In this document: piece by piece, positions 1 to 10,628 of the stretch | Layout of the letters: each line of letters opens with the position of its first letter | Position numbering within the stretch: the stretch's first letter is position 1 | Origin: Collinsella sp. AM17-1 | GTDB lineage: Bacteria > Actinomycetota > Coriobacteriia > Coriobacteriales > Coriobacteriaceae | Length of the DNA stretch: 34,838 nt | NCBI RefSeq assembly: GCF_003470665.1 | Contig: NZ_QRJZ01000009.1 | Coordinates: forward strand, 1 to 34,838 | Reading direction: 5' to 3' | The notes under the pieces: generated by a model | What the model was told of the DNA's origin: nothing | The model's database searches: none | The model's input: the letters and a program-made list of their open reading frames with translations, nothing else | Program-made: the position numbers and the translations under genes

Positions 1-8
1 TATCTCCC

Positions 9-1520
<1,512 letters not shown>

Positions 1521-1990
1521 TATTCTGGGCTTCGAGCCCGTCCGGTCCTCACAACTATTAGCTGATCGGTTCCGTTCGATTCATATGGTTTTAGTATAGG
1601 AAAAGGAATTTCTCGGGGCCGCCTCTCGGCGGCCTTGCGAAAAACAAATCCAAGTTAGACCATTTCAAATGGTTCGATGTCTGCCCGGATGCGACACTGA
1701 ATGTGTCCATCCTCGCAGTATCCGGTTCTCAAGGTGCACGCTGTGCGGCTGATCCGGTCCGACCGGGCCGCGCGGCAAGGAGATATATTGCCAGACCGCG
1801 AAGCCTTGTGGGACGTCAATTCCGCTCTTCACAAGTCCTACACAACATATCGCTTTCTATAGGTAATAGAAAGACTGGCGCGGATCTTCCGCACATATCA
1901 GATGATGACCCTTTGGTTCAGGAATATATAGAGATCGGTCACCTGTAAGTGTTTATCTACCCGCGCTTTTAGCAATGTAAACCGCACTTC
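1521..1990 (-). promoter_or_regulatory. rrn operon promoter and leader region
   Basis: About 470 bases between the rplT terminator and 16S hold no convincing gene. Read on the minus strand they should contain the rrn promoters and leader RNA. Visible elements are a possible promoter (TTTACA at 1976-1981, 16-base spacer, TAGATA at 1954-1959), an 8-base perfect inverted repeat CTTTCTAT/ATAGAAAG at 1853-1873, a boxA-like antitermination sequence at 1724-1738, an imperfect hairpin at 1689-1712, a palindrome at 1660-1672 and a 7-bp GC hairpin at 1617-1634. Which promoter drives 16S cannot be decided by eye, and there may be several. Confidence 0.55.
1724..1738 (-). promoter_or_regulatory. boxA-like rRNA antitermination site
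   Basis: On the minus strand this reads TGCACCTTGAGAACC, about 200 bases upstream of 16S. It resembles the boxA and spacer elements (TGC-TCTTTGA-AAAC type) recognised by the NusB-S10 complex in rRNA leaders. Its position in the leader fits that role. The call rests on similarity and place alone. Confidence 0.45.
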
Positions 1991-1994
1991 AGAT

Positions 1995-2030
1995 AAAAAG
2001 AGGGAGCGCCGCGCACAACGCGACACTCCC
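1995..2030 (-). terminator. Rho-independent terminator after rplT
   Basis: On the minus strand a 12-bp stem (GGGAGTGTCGCG pairing with CGCGGCGCTCCC, with G-U pairs) encloses a TTGTG loop and is followed by TCTTTTTAT. It lies about 20 bases after the rplT stop codon and ends the infC-rpmI-rplT transcript before the rrn promoter region. Confidence 0.9.
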
Positions 2031-2051
2031 CTAGCGATTCAACAGAATCTA

Positions 2052-2411
2052 TTAGGCCTCGAGAGCCTTCTTGGCAATGGCAGCCAGCTCGTTGAAGGAC
2101 TCGATGTCCTCGTAAGCCATCTGAGCCAGGACCTTGCGGTCGAGCTCGATGCCGGCAACCTTCAGGCCGTGCATGAACTGAGAGTAAGAGATGTCGTTCA
2201 GGCGAGCAGCAGCGTTGATACGGGTGATCCAGAGAGAACGGATCTCGCGCTTCTTGTTGCGGCGATCACGATACTGATACTGCAGGGAGTGCTGGACCTG
2301 CTCTTTAGCATGCTTGTAAGTACGCGAAGCGGCACCGTAGTAACCCTTCGCACGGTGCATAACGGTACGGCGCTTCTTCTTGGCGGCAACAGCGCGCTTA
2401 ATACGTGCCAT
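2052..2411 (-). CDS. rplT: 50S ribosomal protein L20
   Basis: This is a 119-residue basic protein of the usual L20 length. It begins MARIKRAVAAKKKRRTVMHR and carries the conserved GYYGAASRTYKHAKEQ and YQYRDRRNKKREIRSLWITR segments. L20 binds 23S rRNA early in large-subunit assembly and, in several bacteria, represses its own infC-rpmI-rplT operon. It is the last gene of that operon: rpmI ends 46 bases upstream and a terminator follows. The Shine-Dalgarno AGGAG lies 10 bases before the ATG. Confidence 0.98.
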   Translation of the reverse strand: MARIKRAVAAKKKRRTVMHRAKGYYGAASRTYKHAKEQVQHSLQYQYRDRRNKKREIRSLWITRINAAARLNDISYSQFMHGLKVAGIELDRKVLAQMAYEDIESFNELAAIAKKALEA

Positions 2412-2457
2412 GTTCTATCAACTCCTAGACGGTAAAACGAAAAACGGGAACGCGAAC

Positions 2458-2649
2458 TTAGGCGAGACGCGACTTGATGACCTTGCGGTCGGCAGCGGCG
2501 ATCTCGGTCTCCTGACGGAAGCCACGCTTACGCTTGGTGGACTTCTTGCTCAGGATGTGGCTCTTGAAAGCCTTGGCGCGCATAAGCTTGCCGGTACCAG
2601 TCTTGCGGAAACGCTTCTTGGTGCCGCTGTGGGACTTCATCTTAGGCAT
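2458..2649 (-). CDS. rpmI: 50S ribosomal protein L35
   Basis: This 63-residue, very basic protein starts [20 protein letters not shown], the diagnostic L35 N-terminus, and has the family's usual length. It is a component of the large ribosomal subunit. It sits between infC (32 bases upstream) and rplT, the order conserved across bacteria. Its ATG is preceded at 6 bases by AAGGAG. Confidence 0.98.
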   Translation of the reverse strand: MPKMKSHSGTKKRFRKTGTGKLMRAKAFKSHILSKKSTKRKRGFRQETEIAAADRKVIKSRLA

Positions 2650-2681
2650 GAAATACTCCTTAATCGGTTACAGAACACTAG

Positions 2682-3236
2682 TTACTTGCTATCGCTTGCC
2701 GCTTTATCCTCATCGAAGGCGCCCTTAATCGGGGCGAGCAGCATAAGCATGTTACGGCCTTCCATCTTAGGCTTGGACTCGACCGTAGCGTAAGGCTTGA
2801 GATCCTCGGCGAGACGCTCGAGAACGTTAAGGCCCTGCTCCGGGTGAGCCATCTCACGGCCGCGGAACATGATGGTGATCTTAACGCGTGCGCCCTTCTT
2901 GAGGAAACGCAGAACGTGGCCCTTCTTGGTCTCGTAGTCGCCAACGTCGATCTTGGGTCGGAACTTCATTTCCTTGACCTCGACCTTGGACTGGTTCTTA
3001 CGAGCAGCCTTGGCCTTCATGGCCTGCTGGTACTTGAACTTACCGTAGTCCATGACCTTGCAGACCGGCGGCTCCGCGTTGGGAGCGATCTCGACCAGGT
3101 CGAGACCCTGATCGTCGGCGACGCGCTGGGCATCGCGGATGGCGAACAGGCCGAGCTGAGAGCCATCGACGCCAATCAAACGACACGAAGATGCAGTGAT
3201 CTCGTCGTTGATGCGGGTGTCATCAGACTTAGCTAT
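2682..3236 (-). CDS. infC: Translation initiation factor IF-3 (ATA start)
   Basis: IF-3 keeps the 30S subunit free and proofreads the start codon and initiator tRNA. The N-terminal domain is recognised by RINDEITASSCRLIGVDGSQ. The C-terminal domain contains KFKYQQAMKAKAARKNQ, KEMKFRPKIDVGDYETK and the FRGREMAHPE motif. An in-frame ATG exists at 3251, but no ribosome-binding site precedes it, and the only good one (GGAGGT) overlaps that codon. GGAGGT is followed 7 bases later by ATA at 3236, giving a 184-residue protein beginning (M)AKSDDTRINDEI. infC genes in other bacteria use rare starts (ATT, ATC or ATA) that IF-3 itself discriminates against, allowing autoregulation. The ATA start is therefore my preferred reading; 2682-3251 (189 residues) is the alternative. 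Confidence 0.93.
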   Translation of the reverse strand: MAKSDDTRINDEITASSCRLIGVDGSQLGLFAIRDAQRVADDQGLDLVEIAPNAEPPVCKVMDYGKFKYQQAMKAKAARKNQSKVEVKEMKFRPKIDVGDYETKKGHVLRFLKKGARVKITIMFRGREMAHPEQGLNVLERLAEDLKPYATVESKPKMEGRNMLMLLAPIKGAFDEDKAASDSK

Positions 3237-3255
3237 TTTCCCTACCTCCATTCAT

Positions 3256-3290
3256 AAAAAAATAACCCGGCGCTTCTCAGCAACCAGGTC
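3256..3290 (-). terminator. Attenuator-like terminator before infC
   Basis: On the minus strand GACCTGG (3284-3290) can pair with CCGGGTT (3264-3270), allowing G-U pairs, and is followed by a run of seven T at 3256-3262, directly before the infC start region. A terminator placed between leader and coding sequence suggests transcription attenuation of the infC-rpmI-rplT operon. Confidence 0.6.
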
Positions 3291-3445
3291 GTACACATAG
3301 ACTTCCTCGATTTGAGGAAGGGAATCTAAGTTGTATGACCAGTCAGCTGCTCATTGGCGCCAAAAGGTGGGAACCCTCAGGTTCCTCTTTAGGGCATTGC
3401 GGGAACAACGCCTTGCGAATAATAACACGTACAGCGCGTTATCAC
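3291..3445 (-). promoter_or_regulatory. Structured 5' leader of the infC operon
   Basis: Read on the minus strand, this AT-richer stretch folds into successive hairpins: ATAACGCG/CGTGTTAT around 3423-3443, GGCGTTG/CAATGCC at 3392-3412, GGAACC/GGTTCC at 3370-3385 and CTTCCTC/GAGGAAG at 3302-3320. The segment at 3337-3349 (CAGCTGACTGGTC) is largely complementary to 3278-3290, the 5' arm of the attenuator, and could act as an antiterminator. infC operon leaders controlled by L20 have this logic in Firmicutes; whether L20 is the ligand here is unknown. A TATTAT box at 3419-3424 lacks a good -35 partner, so the promoter is not located. Confidence 0.5.
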
Positions 3446-3452
3446 ATTACGT

Positions 3453-3520
3453 ACACGAAAAAGGGACCTTGACCCCCTTGAACACTCGCTTGCATGTATG
3501 GTGCTCGAGACGAGACTCGA
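3453..3520 (-). repeat. Duplicated tRNA-Leu 3' end with its terminator (remnant)
   Basis: This segment is a near copy of 3638-3707. It carries the same terminator surroundings (a run of A, then GGG...CCC), the same CTCGCTTGCATG spacer and about 23 bases matching the 3' arm of the neighbouring tRNA-Leu(CAA), including the encoded CCA. It differs at a handful of positions. The rest of the tRNA is absent, so this is not a functional gene. It may be a tandem duplication or the footprint of an element that used the tRNA 3' end as its attachment site. Confidence 0.75.
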
Positions 3521-3637
3521 AGGGCCTTCGCTTCGCGAAGCCCCGGGCTTCGGGCGCGTGGCGCCCTCGCCACGCTCCGCTACAAACAGGCCACAGGCCT
3601 GTTTGCTTAACGCTTCGCGCGCTCACGCGAGTTCGGC
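3521..3637. repeat. Hairpin-rich spacer between the two tRNA-Leu ends
   Basis: This GC-rich stretch has no gene but several palindromes: CTTCGC...GCGAAG near 3526-3540, GGGCGC...GCGCCC near 3551-3566, and AAACAGGCC/GGCCTGTTT around a three-base loop at about 3584-3604. The function is unknown. It lies between the two copies of the tRNA-Leu 3' end. Confidence 0.5.
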
Positions 3638-3640
3638 ACG

Positions 3641-3661
3641 AAAAAGGGGGCCGCAACCCCC
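3641..3661 (-). terminator. Terminator of tRNA-Leu
   Basis: On the minus strand GGGGG and CCCCC pair around a TTGCGG loop and are followed by TTTTT. It begins about 20 bases after the CCA end of the tRNA. Confidence 0.85.
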
Positions 3662-3682
3662 TTGAACGCTCGCTTGCATGAA

Positions 3683-3769
3683 TGGTGCCCGAGGCGAGAC
3701 TCGAACTCGCACGTTGTTGCCAACGGTGGATTTTGAGTCCACTGCGTCTGCCAATTCCGCCACTCGGGC
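3683..3769 (-). tRNA. tRNA-Leu (anticodon CAA)
   Basis: The minus strand folds as a class II tRNA of 87 bases. The acceptor is GCCCGAG/CTCGGGC, the D arm contains the Leu-like GGCGGAATTGGCAGACGC, the anticodon stem is GTGGA/TCCAC with loop CTCAAAA (anticodon CAA), then comes a variable arm and a T arm with GTTCGAGTC. The discriminator is A and the CCA is encoded at 3683-3685. It reads UUG codons. It is followed by its own terminator. Confidence 0.96.
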
Positions 3770-3808
3770 ACGCAATGCGTGAGTTAGTTTATCACAGCTT
3801 TCTACCGA

Positions 3809-5242
3809 TTAGTCCGAAAATGGAACTTCGAGCATTTCGATGAGTTCGACCGTGCGGAGCATCTCGCGCCAACGGCATCCGCGACCGTCGACCGAAGCCT
3901 CACCCATCTGGTTATCGTAAGGGTCCTCGCGCATGCCGTCGAAAGAGGGCTCAAACTCTGCCTGGAATCGATTGTTGGCCACCATACGCCACGGGTCGAG
4001 ATTGCCAAAGTAGTGACGGCGGCGCCACTCCTCCCCCATCCTGCGAGCAGAAGATCCAAATGACACGTCGGCGTTGAGCCAACCGGTCTGCGGCGTATAG
4101 AACTCTGCCCAGTCGTGCGACCCCACCGAATCGGGCGCAACATACAGGCCGCTCTGCCAACGGGCAGGCACGCCCGCGATACGGCACATGGTGATAAACG
4201 TGAGCGCCATAACGCCGCAATCGCCGCGGAGCGAATGCGCGCAGTCATCGGCAATAGATCCCAAAAGCAAGTACGGCGGCTGATAGCGATAGTCGATATG
4301 CTGCGTCAGGTAATCATAGATAGCACGGGCGCGATCGAGCGGATCCTCGAGTCCGTCAACAACACTGGCCGTCAGCTGCTGCAGATACGGCGTAAATGCA
4401 ATGTGCGGACGGTCCTCGGAAATATCCTCGGGCAGAGGCGCGTCCATACGCGGGTGAACCGGAAGTGTGCCACCGTAGACATCACAATAAGCAGCATCGA
4501 TGTGATAACGATAGGTCACCGAAAATAAGTGCTCGCTCGAGGAAGACCACGAGGCGTTACGCGCCGAAGCATTCGCGGGAGCAACAGCGCCCTCCGGCGT
4601 CATGTCGAGAATCTCGACCCGAGACTGCTGACGGCAGGCAGCCGCGACGGGAAGCCAAGCGCAAACGGTCTCCCCTTCCAGAGCGCCGGGGACAGACACG
4701 GACGCTTTAAGCGTAATGACGCGAGCCAATCCGTTTTGCGACTCCATCTCCTTGAGCATCTCGTTGCGCAGTGCTACTCCGTCCGTAGAATCGGGCCGCA
4801 TGCCGGGAACCTCTTTGGGATATACGCGAAGCGAATCGAGGAAGTTGTCGAGAACGAACAGTTCGCCATCGATAAAGCGCCAGTCAATACGCTTACGATT
4901 AATCAGGTCATCAAACTGCTCTTCGGTAAACTCTGGCCACTCCTCGCGAATCATCGCAATAGCCTGATCGCGCGACACCGAAAAATGAAGCGGCGTCTCG
5001 AGCATGCGATACCGCTCGGCACGAACACAAGCAGCCAGCGAAGGCTCGGGGTTCTGCTCCAAAAGGCGATCGCAGGCAGCAACAGCCTGCGTCAAATACC
5101 CCGCATCCTTAAGACGAAGAATCTCGGGCGGTAGCCCAATATCGAGATGGCGAAAATCATCACAGCAGACATCAACAGAGCAACCAACAGGACCTTCGTC
5201 AATAACCTTCCCATCCGAAGGCAGCACATTAATAACAGCCAT
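3809..5242 (-). CDS. Transglutaminase-like domain protein, role unknown
   Basis: The 477-residue protein has a C-terminal transglutaminase-like core (about residues 290-400) with a recognisable cysteine-protease triad: Cys342 in GDCGVMALTF, His376 in SHDWAEFY and Asp392 in LNADVSFG. About 150 N-terminal residues, rich in acidic and helical stretches (for example EEWPEFTEEQFDDLINRKRI), match no domain I know. There is no signal peptide or membrane segment, so it is probably cytosolic. Bacterial members are usually peptidases or amide-bond enzymes, but the substrate here is unknown. I chose ATG 5242 because GGAG precedes it by 7 bases; a GTG at 5260 would add six residues. The tRNA-Leu gene follows on the same strand. 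Confidence 0.85.
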   Translation of the reverse strand: MAVINVLPSDGKVIDEGPVGCSVDVCCDDFRHLDIGLPPEILRLKDAGYLTQAVAACDRLLEQNPEPSLAACVRAERYRMLETPLHFSVSRDQAIAMIREEWPEFTEEQFDDLINRKRIDWRFIDGELFVLDNFLDSLRVYPKEVPGMRPDSTDGVALRNEMLKEMESQNGLARVITLKASVSVPGALEGETVCAWLPVAAACRQQSRVEILDMTPEGAVAPANASARNASWSSSSEHLFSVTYRYHIDAAYCDVYGGTLPVHPRMDAPLPEDISEDRPHIAFTPYLQQLTASVVDGLEDPLDRARAIYDYLTQHIDYRYQPPYLLLGSIADDCAHSLRGDCGVMALTFITMCRIAGVPARWQSGLYVAPDSVGSHDWAEFYTPQTGWLNADVSFGSSARRMGEEWRRRHYFGNLDPWRMVANNRFQAEFEPSFDGMREDPYDNQMGEASVDGRGCRWREMLRTVELIEMLEVPFSD

Positions 5243-5351
5243 ACCAAAACTCCAAGTCACTAGAACGCTTGAAGCCCATTGTAGCGAGATAAAAAGAAAG
5301 CCCCAACAAGGGAGCCATCAACACCGCTGAACGGTAACCATATAACTAAAA

Positions 5352-5437
5352 TCAGACCAGTAACCCTGTAGCAAGTTAACAAAGGAGGCCCCGTTTCCCC
5401 GGAGCTGTTTCCGTCGCGCGACTTCTGGCAAAGCCAG
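5352..5437. repeat. Direct repeat copy A (about 85 bp)
   Basis: This segment and 5452-5534 are copies of one another. They share the start CAGAC, GTAACCCTG, the AAGGA(G/A)GCCCCGT block, the CCCCGGAGCTGTTT block and the end CGCGACTTCTGGCAAAGCCAG, with scattered differences between. Each copy holds a CTGGC-AAA-GCCAG hairpin. Copy A also has the palindrome GTCGCGCGAC. No coding potential is evident. Confidence 0.8.
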
Positions 5438-5451
5438 TAGCCATCTTAATT

Positions 5452-5534
5452 CAGACTCGTAACCCTGCGGCGTTAAACGAAGGAAGCCCCGTCCCCCGGA
5501 GCTGTTTTCTTGGCGCGACTTCTGGCAAAGCCAG
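5452..5534. repeat. Direct repeat copy B (about 85 bp)
   Basis: This is the second copy of the repeat described at 5352-5437, starting 100 bases further on. Unlike copy A, its GGAAGCCCCGTCCCCC block has a perfect inverted partner at 5558-5573, so copy B forms one side of the large hairpin after fba. Confidence 0.8.
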
Positions 5535-5573
5535 GTGAGCGCAAAGGAAACAGTGTAGGGGGACGGGGCTTCC
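5482..5573 (-). terminator. Large structured hairpin or terminator after fba
   Basis: Sixteen perfectly complementary bases at 5482-5497 and 5558-5573 enclose about 60 bases that can pair further (CTGTTT/AAACAG, GCGC/GCGC, CTGGC/GCCAG), giving a rod-like RNA. On the minus strand it begins about 20 bases after the fba stop and is followed by TTCGTTTAAC. It probably ends or stabilises the fba transcript. The length is unusual for a simple terminator. Confidence 0.6.
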
Positions 5574-5593
5574 GGCGGGAAGTTTAGCGACGC

Positions 5594-6460
5594 TTACGCC
5601 TTGTTGACGGAGCCAAACTCCTCCATGAGCTCCTTGGTGCGGGCAACGATGTTGTCGCGACCAGGCTTGAGGAGCTTGCGGGGGTCAAAGCCCTTGCCCT
5701 GCTGATCCTTGCCAGCCTCGATGTACTCGCGAACGCCCTTGGCGAAGACGAGCTGAAGGTCGGTGTTGACGTTGATCTTGGAGATACCCAGGGAGATGGC
5801 CTTCTTGATCTGATCCTCGGGGATGCCAGTGCCACCGTGCAGGACGAGGGGCAGGTCGCCGGTCTGGGCCTTAATCTCGCCCAGACGCTCGAAGGAAAGG
5901 CCAGCCCAGTCGGCAGGGTACACGCCGTGGATGTTGCCGATACCGCAGGCGAGGAAGTCGACGCCCAGGTCAGCGATCTGCTTGCACTCAGCAGGATCAG
6001 CGAGCTCGCCGCTGGAGGTCACGCCGTCCTCGGTGCCGCCGATGCCGCCGACCTCGGCCTCGATGGACATGCCCTTGGAGTGGGCAAGCTCAACGAGCTC
6101 CTTGGTGCGGTCGAGGTTAAGCTGGAAGGTCTCCTCGTGAGAGCCGTCATACATGATGGACGTGAAGCCGGCCTCGATGCACTTGAAGCAGTCCTCGTAA
6201 GAACCGTGATCGAGGTGAAGGGCGACGGGAACGGTAACGCCCGTGGCCTCGACGGCAGCCTTGACCATGTCGGCGCAGACCTTGAAACCGCCCATCCACT
6301 TAGCGGCACCAGCGGTGCACTGAAGGATCAGCGGAGACTTGGCCTCCTCGGCGGCCTGGAGAATAGCCAGGGTCCACTCGAGGTTGTTGGTGTTGAAGGC
6401 ACCAAGACCGTACTTGCCGGCCTCGGCCTTCTTGAGCATGTCTGCTGCGTTGACGAGCAT
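5594..6460 (-). CDS. fba: Class II fructose-1,6-bisphosphate aldolase
   Basis: This zinc-dependent glycolytic enzyme cleaves fructose-1,6-bisphosphate to dihydroxyacetone phosphate and glyceraldehyde-3-phosphate. The 288-residue length fits the class IIB type. Visible active-site parts are LHLDHG (Asp84 as catalytic acid, His85 as metal ligand), EAEVGGIGG (Glu134/136), the metal His178 in GNIHGVYP, His208 in VLHGGTGI and the phosphate-binding INVNTDLQ. AGGAGGT lies 7 bases before the ATG. It is a single-gene unit between the AEC transporter and the transglutaminase gene. The order next to the beta-glucoside module makes metabolic sense, but a separate promoter region lies between them. Confidence 0.97.
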   Translation of the reverse strand: MLVNAADMLKKAEAGKYGLGAFNTNNLEWTLAILQAAEEAKSPLILQCTAGAAKWMGGFKVCADMVKAAVEATGVTVPVALHLDHGSYEDCFKCIEAGFTSIMYDGSHEETFQLNLDRTKELVELAHSKGMSIEAEVGGIGGTEDGVTSSGELADPAECKQIADLGVDFLACGIGNIHGVYPADWAGLSFERLGEIKAQTGDLPLVLHGGTGIPEDQIKKAISLGISKINVNTDLQLVFAKGVREYIEAGKDQQGKGFDPRKLLKPGRDNIVARTKELMEEFGSVNKA

Positions 6461-6499
6461 AAAAGAACCTCCTGTAAGGTTGTTCCGATAACGCCTGTG

Positions 6500-6508
6500 A
6501 TTTTACCA
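6500..6508 (-). promoter_or_regulatory. Candidate extended -10 promoter of fba
   Basis: On the minus strand TGG precedes TAAAAT (6500-6505), an extended -10 arrangement about 40 bases before the fba ATG. No good -35 was found. A second candidate is TATAAA at 6566-6571. Confidence 0.35.
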
Positions 6509-6604
6509 CGGCACACCCAAGCATATACGTTCGTTTGTTCATGAATATGGGTACTTTAGCGAGTTTTTATACCGTTTGCCGCCCCAGAACGGCCGTTAAC
6601 GAGT

Positions 6605-6634
6605 TTAGGGGTTGACGTAATTGTCAACCCCTAA
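6605..6634 (-). terminator. Perfect 12-bp hairpin after the AEC transporter gene
   Basis: TTAGGGGTTGAC and GTCAACCCCTAA pair perfectly around a six-base loop, 11 bases after the stop codon at 6646. There is no long T run on either strand, so it may be a terminator of the weak type or an mRNA-stabilising hairpin at the end of the beta-glucoside operon. Confidence 0.6.
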
Positions 6635-6645
6635 CTACCAACTGG

Positions 6646-7565
6646 CTATACGATCACCAAAGACGCGAGTTCAAGCATGATGGGCATGGTGATGAGCGAC
6701 AGAATCGTCGATAGCGTCACCAAGCCGATTCCAAACTTATAGTTGCCACCGTATTTCTCGGACAAGATGGCCGCGAACGATGCGACAGGCGCACCGAGAG
6801 CGATGAGCATCGTGAGGCGGATCTTGGCATCAATCCACGGGAAGAGCGCCAATATGCCGACAACGATCGCCGGGATGATGACGAGTCGCACCAAGCTGAC
6901 GAGATAGGCCTTTTTGCTCGTAAGGACAGCACGCATATCGCTCTGTGCCAAATAGGCTCCAAGCACAAGCATCACAAGGCCCGTATTGAGCGCACCCAGG
7001 TCATCGAGAATCGTCGCCATCAACGCAGGCGGATGGATTGAAAAGAATAAGCAAACAAGACCAATCAAGATCATGATGAGATTGGGGTTAGTAATGCAGT
7101 TCTTAAACGACATCTGGCTCTTATCGCCCGAAACCAACCATACACCATACGTCCAAATGAAAAACGTGAGGCATGAGACTCCGATGGAGAGGTAGAAGAC
7201 GTATTCGGACCCGAACACGCCCATAACAATGGGAACCCCGATAAAGCCGCTGTTGGAGAAGATGGCGCCGTAACGGGCGACGCCATCCTCCTTTTTAAAG
7301 AACAGACGCGTGAGTGGAATCGAAATGAGCGTGACCACAACGGTAAGCACGAAGCAAAATCCCGCGTCGCGGATCATGTTGGGGTCGAAGTCGACCATAA
7401 GAGTTCTCAGCGTAATGCAGGGATACGCCACATAGATGACCACATTGGCCATCTGGCTCGTGCCCTTACGGTCGATAATCTTCATGCGGAAGAGAGCATA
7501 GCCGATCGCCATCAGGATAAACATGATGACGATCTGGTTGATAAGCGCGGCAACCGCTCCTCCCA

Positions 7566-7566
<1 letters not shown>
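6646..7566 (-). CDS. AEC (auxin efflux carrier) family transporter
   Basis: This 306-residue integral membrane protein has about ten hydrophobic segments. Typical AEC signatures are the N-terminal GYALFRMKIIDRKG, the central FSNSGFIGVPIVMGVFG and the C-terminal LGAPVASFAAILSEKYGG. Family members export or exchange small organic anions such as malate or other carboxylates; the substrate here cannot be read from sequence. Its ATG overlaps the stop codon of the upstream glycosidase by one base (TAATG), with GAGGAG just before, so it is translationally coupled to the beta-glucoside operon. That suggests it handles a product or co-substrate of this pathway. Confidence 0.9.
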
Positions 7567-10601
<3,035 letters not shown>

Positions 10602-10628
10602 TTATCGAATAATCAATACGCAGAGCCA

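Noticed and set aside
1783..1819. TTGACG with an AT-rich word further on as an rrn promoter
   Set aside because: The distance to the nearest AT-rich -10-like word exceeds 20 bases, too long for a normal promoter.
1703..1948. An 81-codon plus-strand frame in the rrn leader region
   Set aside because: It lacks a ribosome-binding site and recognisable features and lies opposite the boxA-like leader.
5352..5534. The two 85-base copies after fba as a CRISPR array
   Set aside because: There are only two copies, they are too long and too divergent for CRISPR repeats, and no cas genes are near.
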